DNA of 64,000 nucleotides from Azospirillum melinis (GTDB taxonomy: Bacteria > Pseudomonadota > Alphaproteobacteria > Azospirillales > Azospirillaceae). The notes beneath the pieces were generated by a model, which was not told the DNA's origin, did not search any database, and saw nothing but the letters and a program-made list of their open reading frames with translations. The stretch lies in the NCBI RefSeq assembly GCF_013340935.1, contig NZ_WHOS01000022.1, positions 1 through 64,000 on the forward strand. Direction: 5' to 3'. The translations under genes and the position numbers were made by a program. This document shows, piece by piece, positions 1-8,439 of the stretch; the stretch's first letter is position 1; every line of letters begins with the position of its first letter.

Positions 1-1
1 T

Positions 2-361
2 TTCTCTGTCTTTTGGTTTTACGGTTGCTGCCCCCACCGGGTGCCACCCCTTGCTATTCGCCGGCCGTGGGCGATGTGCGGAAGAGACGGGTGCTATGGG
101 GCCGGCGGCTTCCAGTTCCGCGGCTCCACCCGTCAGGCGCCGGCGCCCAAGACGATCACGCTGGACCAGGGCGCCTATGCGGTGGCGCCGCGGCCGCGGC
201 CCGATGCGCCCTTCGCCAAGGGGGCACGGGTCTTTCACCAGAAATTCGGCTACGGCACCGTGGTCGGCGTCTCGGAGGACAAGCTGGAGATCGACTTCGA
301 CCATTCCGGCAGCAAGAAGGTGATGGACAGCTTCGTCGTGCCCGCCGACAAGGCGGGTTAA
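2..361 (+). CDS. uvrD: DNA helicase II (UvrD/PcrA), C-terminal end only
   Basis: The 5' part lies outside the window; the reading frame is open from base 2 to the TAA at 359-361. The last 50 or so residues (FHQKFGYGTVVGV, KLEIDFDHSGSKKVMDSFV) match the short C-terminal domain of UvrD/PcrA superfamily 1 helicases, which unwind DNA in nucleotide excision and mismatch repair. The catalytic helicase motifs are not visible here. The first 35 residues of the frame are Cys- and Pro-rich and do not look like UvrD; they may be a variable linker or may reflect a frameshift or sequence-end artefact. The final residues VPADKAG are encoded by the first copy of a palindromic repeat. Confidence 0.75.
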   Translation, partial: FSVFWFYGCCPHRVPPLAIRRPWAMCGRDGCYGAGGFQFRGSTRQAPAPKTITLDQGAYAVAPRPRPDAPFAKGARVFHQKFGYGTVVGVSEDKLEIDFDHSGSKKVMDSFVVPADKAG

Positions 362-457
362 GTCACAAAACCTGCCCGCCGACAAGGCGGGCTGTAGTCA
401 GGGATTGCCCGCCGACAAGGCGGGTCGATCCTAAGCTGCGCCCGCTGGCAAGGTGCG
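339..457. repeat. Tandem palindromic hairpin repeats at the uvrD terminus
   Basis: Three perfect copies of a 19-nt element (tgcccgccgacaaggcggg) start at 339, 373 and 406, spaced 34 and 33 nt apart; a degenerate fourth (gcccgctggcaaggtgc) follows near 438. Each folds as a CCCGCC/GGCGGG stem with a GACAA loop. The first copy codes for the last residues of UvrD. They look like REP-type elements or a stacked transcription-attenuating or 3'-end-stabilising array. Confidence 0.75.
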
Positions 458-570
458 CTATGCCGGGGCACGGCACTGGACGGCTTGCCGCACTGTGACG
501 GCCGTCACAGCCGCGGCCGCCGCAGCCGCCCAAGATCGCAGCGGTGCAACGGAGCCGGAGGCCAACCACC

Positions 571-1767
571 GTGTTCGGAACGGGCAGCGTCAGTTACGAG
601 GTGCAGAGCCGCCGCGAAGGCCGTTGGCGCATCGAGGGGGCCTATACCGACCAGGAGGCTGCGCTGTCGGCCGCCCGCTCGCAACTGGCGGCGACAGGCG
701 TGGAAGAGGCGAAGGTGGTGAAGTTCCGCACCGTCGCCGGCCTGTCACTGGAAACGGTGATCCTGCACAAGACGGTGCCCCAGACCCAGCGCAAGGGCCT
801 GACCTTGGGCGGCACTGCGGAGGGTGCGCCTTTCTGCCGCACGCCGGACGACCTGCGCGGGTTCGAAAGCCGGGTGGTGATCGGCCGGCTGCTGCGCCCC
901 TATCTGGACGCCCAGCGCATCACCCCGACCGAACTGTTGCATTCCTGGCCGCTGTTCCGCCGGCTGGAGGAGCAGGGGGCGCTGCTGGGCGCCGCCATCC
1001 ATGCCGCCGCCCGTCACCATACCGATGTCCATGGCGTCTCCCACGCCGCCCGCGCCCGCGAGTTGCGCCAACTGGTGGAGGCGGTCACCGGGGCCGCCCG
1101 CGATGCCCTGGCCGAACGGCGCCGGCTGCCGCGTTTCGACGCCGCCGACCTGCCGGGCACCAGCGGCGCCATCGACGAAACGGTCGGGCATGAGGGCCAT
1201 GACGCGCTGTTCCTCATGCTGCTGTCCCAGCATCTGGAGGCCGGCGGACCGCTCGCCGGGAAGCTGGACATGCTGCTGGCGCTGACGGGCGACGATGTCG
1301 AGCCGCGGCATCTGGTCCTGCTCGACGGCGTGATCGCCGACATCATGGGGTCCGCCGACACGGTGAAGGAATTGCTGGGCGCCCAGCCAAGCCTGCATGC
1401 GGGACTCGGCACCCTTGCCGACGCCCTGTTCGACCGCGATCCCGATCCGGCGCTGGCGTCGATGGCCCCCTCGCTGCGCCGGGTCTGTCGCCTTGCCCTG
1501 GAAGGACGCGTGCCGCAGAGCCGGGCTGTCCTGCTGGAGCGTCTGCGCCAGAGCATCGCCGGCGATCAGCCGCTCGACCGCCGCGACGCCAAGGTGGAAG
1601 CGATGCTGACCCATGATCTCGCCGCCCGGTTGAAGGGGGCGGACGGCGCGACGCTCGGCGGGGCGGCCATGGAAAAGGCGCTGGAGCGCCGTCTGCTGCG
1701 CCATCGCCAGTCGGTCCTGCGTGCCCAGGGCATGCACGACATCGCCGACCGGCTGGCAGGTCGTTAG
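571..1767 (+). CDS. Hypothetical protein, 398 aa
   Basis: I do not recognise this family. GTG at 571 is chosen because GGAGG lies 9 nt upstream; an in-frame GTG at 544 is possible. The product is mainly helical, soluble and Leu/Ala/Arg rich, with no signal peptide or membrane segment. The N-terminus (residues 1-60) looks like a small alpha/beta fold (SYEVQSRREGRWRIEGAY), resembling a short modulator domain, followed by a long helical region with several His residues. It lies alone between uvrD and prmA, both on the same strand. The frame shows strong GC-rich codon bias over its whole length, which supports it being a real gene. Confidence 0.7.
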   Translation: MFGTGSVSYEVQSRREGRWRIEGAYTDQEAALSAARSQLAATGVEEAKVVKFRTVAGLSLETVILHKTVPQTQRKGLTLGGTAEGAPFCRTPDDLRGFESRVVIGRLLRPYLDAQRITPTELLHSWPLFRRLEEQGALLGAAIHAAARHHTDVHGVSHAARARELRQLVEAVTGAARDALAERRRLPRFDAADLPGTSGAIDETVGHEGHDALFLMLLSQHLEAGGPLAGKLDMLLALTGDDVEPRHLVLLDGVIADIMGSADTVKELLGAQPSLHAGLGTLADALFDRDPDPALASMAPSLRRVCRLALEGRVPQSRAVLLERLRQSIAGDQPLDRRDAKVEAMLTHDLAARLKGADGATLGGAAMEKALERRLLRHRQSVLRAQGMHDIADRLAGR

Positions 1768-1887
1768 GGGGACGGCCGGTAAGGGTTTTCATCGAAACGG
1801 GACGGTCTCCGGAATCCTTGGTCTCTTTCGGGCTTGATGCTAAAAACGCCGCTTCTGTTCTCGCGTCGTCGTCGGAAAGCCCCTGTC

Positions 1888-2778
1888 ATGTCGCAAACCC
1901 CGCTCTGGCGCATCGCGCTGGTCGTTCCCGAAGCCCATGCGCCCGCCTTTGCCGAGGCGGTGGGCGACCATGCCGATGCGGTGTCGACCTTCGAACTGGA
2001 GGAAGGCGGCAACTGGCTGGTGGAGGCGACCCTGTACGGCGCCCCGGACGAGGCGCGGCTGCAATCCCGCGTCGCCGTGCTGGCCAAGGCCCTGGGCATC
2101 GAGGAGCCGCGGCTGGCTGTCGAGAACCTGCCGCCGATCGACTGGGTGTCGCATAGCTACCAGGGCTTCCCGCCGATTCGTGCCGGGCGCTTCTTCGTCC
2201 ATGGCTCCCACCACGAGGGCATCGTGCCGGCCGGCAGCATCCCGCTGCTGGTCGACGCCGCCACCGCCTTCGGCACCGGCGAGCATGGTTCGACCAACGG
2301 CTGCCTCCAGGCGCTCGACCGGCTGTCGCGCCACCTGAAGCTTCCGCGCGGCGGCCGGGGCGGTGCGCTCGACATGGGCTGCGGCTCGGGCATCCTGGCG
2401 CTGGCGGTGGCAAAGCGCTGGCGGGTGCCGGTGACGGCGGTCGACATCGACCCAGAAGCAGTGCGCGTCACCCGCATCAACGCGGCGCTGAACGGTCAGA
2501 AAACCATGATCCGCGCCCAGGGCGGCGACGGCTATCACACCCGCATCGTCGGCCGGCACAAGCCCTACACCCTGATCACCGCCAACATCCTGGCCCGCCC
2601 GCTGTCGCGCATGGCGCCGCAGCTGCGCCGCCACCTGAAGAAGGGTGGCTATGCCGTGCTGGCCGGCCTGCTGAACCGGCAGGAACGCCACGTCATCCAG
2701 GCCCACCGCAACCAGGGCCTGCGTCTGGTCGCGCGCATCCCGGTCGGGGAGTGGACCACTCTCGTGGTGAAGCGTTGA
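1888..2778 (+). CDS. prmA: Ribosomal protein L11 methyltransferase PrmA
   Basis: This is a SAM-dependent class I methyltransferase of 296 aa that trimethylates ribosomal protein L11. The family signature is clear: a substrate-recognition N-terminal domain, then TAFGTGEHGST, motif I DMGCGSGILALA, VDIDPEAV (motif II region) and the catalytic-loop-like ITANILARPL, close to the usual NxPY-type motif of PrmA. ATG 1888 gives the typical start MSQTPLWRIALVV; an upstream ATG at 1834 would add 18 basic residues unlike the family. It follows the unknown 571-1767 gene and precedes a TerB-like gene on the same strand. Confidence 0.93.
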   Translation: MSQTPLWRIALVVPEAHAPAFAEAVGDHADAVSTFELEEGGNWLVEATLYGAPDEARLQSRVAVLAKALGIEEPRLAVENLPPIDWVSHSYQGFPPIRAGRFFVHGSHHEGIVPAGSIPLLVDAATAFGTGEHGSTNGCLQALDRLSRHLKLPRGGRGGALDMGCGSGILALAVAKRWRVPVTAVDIDPEAVRVTRINAALNGQKTMIRAQGGDGYHTRIVGRHKPYTLITANILARPLSRMAPQLRRHLKKGGYAVLAGLLNRQERHVIQAHRNQGLRLVARIPVGEWTTLVVKR

Positions 2779-2872
2779 TCCAGGGGCGTTAATTCAGGGG
2801 CCGTTGAAACAAAAAGGCCGGCTTGCGACTTCCCCTAGGGACGATGTTCCGAAATCTTGCTGGGGAGCCACC

Positions 2873-3343
2873 ATGCTGAACCGCATCCGGTCCTTGTTCA
2901 CGGGCGACGACGGCGTCGAGCCGGGCGAGGATGCCCTGCAGGCCGCCGCCGCCGCCCTGATGGTCGAGGCCGCGCGCACCGACGACACCATCTCCGAGGC
3001 GGAGCGCGACCGCATCCTGTCGGTCGTCCGCAGCCATTTCAAACTGAGCGAGGAAGAGGCGCAGGACCTGCTGTCCGCCGCGGTGTTCGACACCGAGGAC
3101 GTCTCGCCCTATCTCCGCTACGTCAGCGTCATCATGGATCGCTGCCCGCCCGGCCACCGCCTCTGGATCATCGAGATGCTGTGGGAGGTCGCCTACGCCG
3201 ACGGCGTGCTGAACGATTTGGAATCGAGCCTGCTGCGGCGGATCGGCGGCCTGCTGCACATCTCCGACGTCGAGCGCGGCGAGGCCCGCAAGCGCGTGTT
3301 GGCGCGTCTGGGGCTGCCGGACGACGCCGGGCTGCCGGTGTGA
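2873..3343 (+). CDS. TerB-family protein
   Basis: A 156-aa acidic helical protein with the TerB-type arrangement: a short N-terminal helix (MLNRIRSLFTG), then paired helices with acidic motifs (AARTDDTISEAERDRIL and AYADGVLNDLESSLLRRI) that in TerB form a metal-binding site. The family is found in tellurite-resistance and envelope-stress contexts, but most lone chromosomal copies have no known function. The start has GGGGAG 5 nt upstream. No other ter genes are nearby, so a tellurite role should not be assumed. Confidence 0.8.
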   Translation: MLNRIRSLFTGDDGVEPGEDALQAAAAALMVEAARTDDTISEAERDRILSVVRSHFKLSEEEAQDLLSAAVFDTEDVSPYLRYVSVIMDRCPPGHRLWIIEMLWEVAYADGVLNDLESSLLRRIGGLLHISDVERGEARKRVLARLGLPDDAGLPV

Positions 3344-3424
3344 CGGATCGGGTGGGGGCCGGAGCCGTGCCCCATCTCGACCGTGCCCCACCCCAACCGG
3401 CCCCACCTCAACCGGCATAGCCAC

Positions 3425-3456
3425 CACCCCGCCGCTTGCGCAGGGCCGGCGGGGTG
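3425..3456. terminator. GC-rich hairpin between the TerB-like gene and the aminopeptidase
   Basis: CACCCCGCC (3425-3433) pairs perfectly with GGCGGGGTG (3448-3456), a 9-bp stem. There is no T-run, so intrinsic termination is uncertain. Confidence 0.35.
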
Positions 3457-3501
3457 CCTAGCCTGTGTCTACAGGATTCACTCTTCCGAGGAACAGGTTC
3501 C

Positions 3502-5556
3502 GTGCCCAGCGCGATTCCCTCCGCTGCCTATCGTGGCGACGACGCCCTTGCGACCCTGCTGACCGAGGCCGGGACCGGCCGGTCTCCCGCCGATGTCCGC
3601 GCGCTGCTGGCCGGCGTGCTGGCGGCGCCGGAGGGAGAGGAGCCCGCCGCCTGGACCGTCCTGGTTGGCGAAAACCTCCCGCCGGCCCTGACCGAACAGC
3701 TCCAGGCGCTGAAAGCGCAGCTCGCCGCCGAGGCGCCGACGGCCAATCCCGGTCCGGCGCAGCGGCTGGACGATCTGCGCGCCGCGCTGAAGCGCCGCGA
3801 CCTCGACGGCTTCGTCGTGCCGCGCGGGGACGAGCATCAGGGTGAATATGTGCCGCCGCGCGCCCAGCGGCTCGGCTGGCTGACCGGCTTCACCGGCTCG
3901 GCCGGCAATGCCGTGGTCACCGCCCGGCAGGCCGCAATCTTCGTCGATGGCCGCTACACCCTCCAGGTCCGCAGCGAGGTGCCGGCCGACCTGTACGAGT
4001 ACAGGCATCTGATCGAGGACCCTCTGGCCGACTGGATCGTCGCGGCGCTGCCCGAAGGCGGACGCTTCGGCTTCGATCCCTGGCTGCACACCATCGGCTG
4101 GGTGGAGAAGACCCGCGCCGCCCTGGAGCGCGCCGGCATCCTGCTGGTGGCGTGCGAGGACAACCCGCTCGATTCGGTATGGCAGGGCCAGCCGCCGGCG
4201 CCGCTCACTCCCGTGGTGCCGCAGGACGAGGCATTCGCCGGCGAAAGCTCCGCCGACAAGCGGGCCCGGCTTGCCGACGAGCTGGGGCAGAAGGGCATTG
4301 CCGCCGCGGTGCTGACCCAGCCGGACAGCATCGCCTGGCTGCTGAACATCCGCGGCGCCGACGTGCCCTGCACGCCGCTGCCGCTGTCCTTCGCCATCCT
4401 GTCCGCCGATGCGTCGGTGGAGCTGTTCCTCGACCCGCGCAAGCTGGCGCCGCAGACCCGCGCCCATCTCGGCAATCGGGTGCGGGTGCGGCCGGTCGAG
4501 GAGTTCGGAGCCGCGCTCGACGCCGTCGCCCGCGGTTCCGCCCGCGTGCTGGCCGACCCGGGCTGCACCTCGGCCTGGATTGTCGACCGGCTGCATCTGG
4601 CCGGCGCCAGGGTGGAGCGCGACGGCGACCCCTGCGCCCTGCCCAAGGCCTGCAAGAACGCGGCGGAGCTGGCCGGCACCCGTGCCGCCCATGTCCGCGA
4701 CGGCGCCGCCCTCGTCCGCTTCCTGCACTGGTTCTCCGAAGAGGCGCCGACCGGCACCCTGACCGAGCTGGCGGTGGTGGAGCGGCTGCTGGCCTGCCGG
4801 CGGGAGAACGAACGCTTCCGCGGCGTTAGCTTCGACACCATCGCCGGGGCCGGGCCGAACGGCGCCATCGTCCATTACCGGGTGACGGCGGAGACCGACC
4901 GCCGGCTGGAGCCGGGCAGCCTGTTCCTGCTGGACAGCGGCGCCCAGTATCTGGACGGCACCACCGACGTCACCCGCACGCTGGCGGTCGGCGAGCCGGA
5001 CCCGGCGATGGCGGCGGAGATGCGCGACCGCTTCACCCGCGTTCTGAAGGGCCACATCGCCCTGTCCACCGCGCGCTTTCCGCGCGGCACCACCGGCTCG
5101 CAGCTGGACGTGCTGGCGCGTCTGCCGCTGTGGCAGGCGGGGCTGGACTATGACCACGGCACCGGCCACGGCGTCGGCAGCTTCCTGTCGGTGCATGAGG
5201 GGCCGCAGCGGGTGTCGAAAGTCGGCAACACCGTCGCTTTGCAGCCGGGCATGATCCTGTCCAACGAGCCCGGCTATTACAAGACCGGCGCCTATGGCAT
5301 CCGCATCGAGAATCTGATCGTCGTCCAGCCGGTTGAGGAGCTGTCGGGTGAGCTGGCCGGGGCCGAACGCCCGATGCTGGGGTTCGAACCGCTGACCCTG
5401 GTGCCGATCGACCGCGGGCTGATCGAGCGGGCGCTGCTGAGCGACGCGGAGGCCGCCTGGGTCGACGCATATCATGCAATGGTGCGCGAGTCGCTGTCGC
5501 CGCTGCTCGACGATGCGGCCCGCCGCTGGCTGGAGCAGGCGACCGCCTCCCTGTGA
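3502..5556 (+). CDS. Xaa-Pro aminopeptidase (M24B family)
   Basis: This cytoplasmic dinuclear metallopeptidase removes N-terminal residues next to proline. At 684 aa it has two creatinase-like N domains followed by the pita-bread catalytic domain: LLDSGAQYLDGTTDVTRT supplies the two Asp ligands, GTGHGVG the His, SNEPGYY and GIRIEN the two Glu ligands. GTG 3502 has GAGGAA 8 nt upstream. The first 85 residues (rich in Ala and Leu) precede the usual start of the family fold (LRAALKRRDLDGFVVPRGDEH) and are an unusual extension, possibly a fused helical element. It is the M24 enzyme type with three domains, like human XPNPEP1. Confidence 0.9.
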   Translation: MPSAIPSAAYRGDDALATLLTEAGTGRSPADVRALLAGVLAAPEGEEPAAWTVLVGENLPPALTEQLQALKAQLAAEAPTANPGPAQRLDDLRAALKRRDLDGFVVPRGDEHQGEYVPPRAQRLGWLTGFTGSAGNAVVTARQAAIFVDGRYTLQVRSEVPADLYEYRHLIEDPLADWIVAALPEGGRFGFDPWLHTIGWVEKTRAALERAGILLVACEDNPLDSVWQGQPPAPLTPVVPQDEAFAGESSADKRARLADELGQKGIAAAVLTQPDSIAWLLNIRGADVPCTPLPLSFAILSADASVELFLDPRKLAPQTRAHLGNRVRVRPVEEFGAALDAVARGSARVLADPGCTSAWIVDRLHLAGARVERDGDPCALPKACKNAAELAGTRAAHVRDGAALVRFLHWFSEEAPTGTLTELAVVERLLACRRENERFRGVSFDTIAGAGPNGAIVHYRVTAETDRRLEPGSLFLLDSGAQYLDGTTDVTRTLAVGEPDPAMAAEMRDRFTRVLKGHIALSTARFPRGTTGSQLDVLARLPLWQAGLDYDHGTGHGVGSFLSVHEGPQRVSKVGNTVALQPGMILSNEPGYYKTGAYGIRIENLIVVQPVEELSGELAGAERPMLGFEPLTLVPIDRGLIERALLSDAEAAWVDAYHAMVRESLSPLLDDAARRWLEQATASL

Positions 5557-5801
5557 GCGGAGCGGGCGGCTGTATCAATTGTCGGCCGGAGGCTGGGGGC
5601 GCCCCTGATTCCGCAAGATGTTGCCGCCCGTGGTAACACGTTCTTTACCCAGCTGCTTCAGTGTGACCCAAGGGGATGACTTTTGGCGGCAGTTAGGGCA
5701 CTACAGTCGGCATCACTTCCCGGATTACGGCGCAGCCCCCGCGCCGGGTGGGCGTAACGGCCGGTCAGACACCGGCAACGGATTATTGCGGAGACGTCTA
5801 G

Positions 5802-6167
5802 ATGAAGATCCTCGTCGTCGATGATTACGCCACCATGCGGCGCATCGTGCGGAACCTGTTGACCCAGATCGGCTACACCGACATCGACGAGGCCGGCGAC
5901 GGCGTGTCGGCGCTGGCGAAGCTGCGTGAGAGCAAGTTCGGCCTCATCATCTCCGACTGGAACATGGAGCCGATGACCGGCTTGCAGCTCCTGAAGGAAA
6001 TCCGTGCGGACGCGAAGCTGGCGGCGACGCCCTTCATCATGGTCACCGCCGAGAGCAAGACCGAGAACGTCATCGCCGCCAAGCAGGCCGGCGTGAACAA
6101 CTACATCGTCAAGCCCTTCAACGCCGACACGCTGAAGCAGAAGATCCAGGCCGTCATCGGCGGCTGA
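5802..6167 (+). CDS. cheY: Chemotaxis response regulator CheY
   Basis: A 121-aa single-domain receiver. The acidic pocket D7-D8, phospho-acceptor D52 (IISDWN), T82 (MVTAES) and K104 (VKPF) are all present, and the sequence matches the flagellar-motor CheY subgroup rather than a general output-less receiver. Phospho-CheY binds the motor switch protein FliM. It is followed 113 nt downstream by a CheZ-like gene and then a second one, so this is a signal and signal-termination cluster away from a main che operon. A 245-nt gap upstream should hold its promoter. Confidence 0.93.
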   Translation: MKILVVDDYATMRRIVRNLLTQIGYTDIDEAGDGVSALAKLRESKFGLIISDWNMEPMTGLQLLKEIRADAKLAATPFIMVTAESKTENVIAAKQAGVNNYIVKPFNADTLKQKIQAVIGG

Positions 6168-6280
6168 TCTTCGGGCTTGCGATGTGGGGGCAGCAAGGAC
6201 GGCACCCGCCGTCCGGCGCCCGGTTCGGCCGCCCGGGTCAGCGGGGCGGCCGGCTGATCCAGTTTGGGGAGTGGACCGGT

Positions 6281-7366
6281 TTGGAGCAGCTTCCGCAGCT
6301 GTCCGATGAAGAGTTCGAGCAGATCGAGGACGCCATTGCCCGATCGGCGAAGGGCAGGGCATTCCTGCGGCGGCTCCACCGGCGGTCCCTCGGGGCCGCG
6401 ACGGAGGAAGTGCGCGCCATGCTTCAGGAGTTCCGCGACTCCTGGAGCCGGCAGAACGAAGCGGTGGAGGCCGGCAAGCATGTCGGCGTTCTGCGCCGCG
6501 AGCTGATGGAAATGGCCGCCTCGATCGAGCAGGCGAGGCGGGAAGTGGCGGCGCTGCGTCCCCCCGACGGGTCGGGCGACAAGATTTTGTCGGCGACCAA
6601 CGAGCTGGACGCCATCGTCATCTCCACCGAACGCGCGTCCTTCGAAATCCTGAACGCCGCCGAGCGGCTGATGGATCTGTCGGGGAAGCTGCGGGCCGGC
6701 GGCGCCGATCCGGCGATCTGCAGCGATATCGACACCCAGGTGAACGACATCTTCACCGCCTGTTCGTTCCAGGATCTGACCGGCCAGCGCACCAGCAAGG
6801 TCGTCAACGCGCTCCGCTACATCGAACAGCGCGTCATGGCCATGATCAGCATCTGGGGCGAGGACGGGCTGGCCGGCATCATGGTCAAGGAAGAGCAGAC
6901 GGACACCCGTCCGGATGCCCATCTGCTGAACGGTCCACAACTGGATGGCCATGGCGTCAGCCAGGCCGATGTCGACAGCATGTTCGACAGTCCGGCTCCG
7001 GCCGCCCCTGCCGCTCCGCCTCCTCCGCCGCCGGTGCAGTCGAGCCAGGCCGACATCGACAGCATGTTCGACGCGCCAATGCCCGCTGCGGCCCCCGTGG
7101 CCGCTCCGGTCAAGGCCAGCCAGGCGGATATCGACAGCATGTTCGATGCCCCGGCACCGGCAGCCGCCCCCGCGGTGGCGAGCCAGTCCGACATCGACAG
7201 CATGTTCGATGCGCCCGCCCCCGCGAAGAAGCCGGTTCCGAAGCCGCAGGGCGCCGCCCCGAAGGCCAAGGCCGCCTCCAAGCCCGCACCGCCGCCACCG
7301 CCGCCCGCAGCGGCGGAACCGCCGGTCCCGCTGGATCAGGCGGCCATCGACGCCCTGTTCGGGTAG
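6281..7366 (+). CDS. CheZ-like protein phosphatase with repeated C-terminal CheY-binding peptides
   Basis: A 361-aa protein. Residues 1-210 or so are a helical CheZ-like domain, with the segment around NDIFTACSFQDLTGQRTSKVV matching the conserved catalytic helix of CheZ (the Q of FQDLTGQR is the catalytic Gln region). It would dephosphorylate CheY-P. The rest is a Pro/Ala-rich tail with four SQADIDSMFD-type peptides and a terminal QAAIDALFG. TTG 6281 is chosen because GGGGAG sits 9 nt upstream and gives a natural acidic start (MEQLPQLSDEEFEQIEDAI); the upstream ATG at 6182 lacks a ribosome site and would add 33 basic residues. It lies between cheY and a second CheZ-like gene. Confidence 0.82.
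   Translation: MEQLPQLSDEEFEQIEDAIARSAKGRAFLRRLHRRSLGAATEEVRAMLQEFRDSWSRQNEAVEAGKHVGVLRRELMEMAASIEQARREVAALRPPDGSGDKILSATNELDAIVISTERASFEILNAAERLMDLSGKLRAGGADPAICSDIDTQVNDIFTACSFQDLTGQRTSKVVNALRYIEQRVMAMISIWGEDGLAGIMVKEEQTDTRPDAHLLNGPQLDGHGVSQADVDSMFDSPAPAAPAAPPPPPPVQSSQADIDSMFDAPMPAAAPVAAPVKASQADIDSMFDAPAPAAAPAVASQSDIDSMFDAPAPAKKPVPKPQGAAPKAKAASKPAPPPPPPAAAEPPVPLDQAAIDALFG
6959..7363 (+). repeat. Five FliM-like peptide repeats inside the first CheZ-like gene
   Basis: Coding repeats: SQADVDSMFD at 6959-6988, SQADIDSMFD at 7043-7072 and 7118-7147, SQSDIDSMFD at 7181-7210, and QAAIDALFG at about 7337-7363, separated by Pro/Ala linkers. The same motif ends the neighbouring protein (SQADIDALFG). 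The FliM N-terminal peptide that binds CheY-P has the same form (LSQ-x-EIDALL). Confidence 0.85.
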
Positions 7367-7578
7367 GGGCCGGCCGCAAGCCGGCGGACTCCGAACCGAC
7401 AGCTGAGCCGACAAAGCCGAGCCGACAGAACCTCATGGGTTTCCCGGATTGACCGCCCCGGCCCGCCGATGGCCGGATGGGGCAAGGGGTCAGCCGATCA
7501 GAACGCAGAATCGACGCGCGACCAGACATCCACCACCACAGGCCACAAGGCGGCCGTTTCCGAGAGGCGGGACCGAGG

Positions 7579-8313
7579 ATGAAGCAGATGACCAAGCCCT
7601 TCATGGCCGAGCTTCAGAAAGCCCGCAAATCCGGGCACCCGTTCCAGGCACTGATCGAAGATGGCGCCGCCGCGGCGGCGCTTCCGGCGCCGACGCAGGT
7701 GGTTCAGGCCGACAACACCGAGGTGCTGCGCGCCATCGGCGATCTCGGCGCCAAGCTCGACCGCTTCCTGACCATGGATGCGGCGCAGATCGACCAGATC
7801 CAGGTGGAGATCGCCGACATCTCAGGCCGGATCAAGGCGACCAAGGTGGAAATGGCCGCCATCCGCCACCCGCTGGCCGGCGACGACAAGTTCCAGCAGG
7901 CCAGCCAGGAATTGAGCGCCGTCGTTTCCGCGACGGAGGCCGCGACCAACACCATCATGGCCTGTGCCGAAGAGCTGGAAGAGGTGGTGTCGGAGCTGAA
8001 GTCGTCGCTGCCGGAGGGCTATCACAACGACCGCGTCAACGACATGGTCGATGTGATCGTCCGCATCTATGAAGCCTGCAACTTCCAGGATCTGACCGGC
8101 CAGCGCATCACCAAGGTCGTCCGCGCCATGTCCTTCATCGAGGAGCGGGTCGACGCCATGATGGGCCTGTGGAACAGGCGCGAGTTCGAGGCGATGCCGC
8201 TGCCGCCGTCCGTCACCAAGAAGGACGAGAACCTGGACCTGCACGGTCCGGCCGAGGCCACGCCCGACAGCGGCAACATCAGCCAGGCCGACATCGACGC
8301 GCTGTTCGGATAA
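7579..8313 (+). CDS. cheZ: CheZ-like protein phosphatase
   Basis: A 244-aa protein with the same core as its upstream neighbour: helical N-terminal half, the conserved ACNFQDLTGQRITKVV segment (catalytic Gln region) near residues 165-180, and a C-terminal SQADIDALFG tail peptide that in CheZ recruits CheY. Its linker is short and carries a single peptide. Start codons at 7579 and 7588 are both possible (GAGG at 7575 suits 7588). With cheY and the first copy it forms a three-gene cluster; the two phosphatases are clearly paralogues that have diverged mainly in tail length. Confidence 0.85.
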   Translation: MKQMTKPFMAELQKARKSGHPFQALIEDGAAAAALPAPTQVVQADNTEVLRAIGDLGAKLDRFLTMDAAQIDQIQVEIADISGRIKATKVEMAAIRHPLAGDDKFQQASQELSAVVSATEAATNTIMACAEELEEVVSELKSSLPEGYHNDRVNDMVDVIVRIYEACNFQDLTGQRITKVVRAMSFIEERVDAMMGLWNRREFEAMPLPPSVTKKDENLDLHGPAEATPDSGNISQADIDALFG

Positions 8314-8439
8314 GGTGCTTTCGATCCAATTTCCGCCGCGGGCGGGGAGGGGCATATCGCCCACCCCCGCGTTACCGCTTGCGGCGCCCTTACCCCGGCG
8401 TGCTATACAGGGGCAACTTCGAAAGCGCCCAAGACGACG

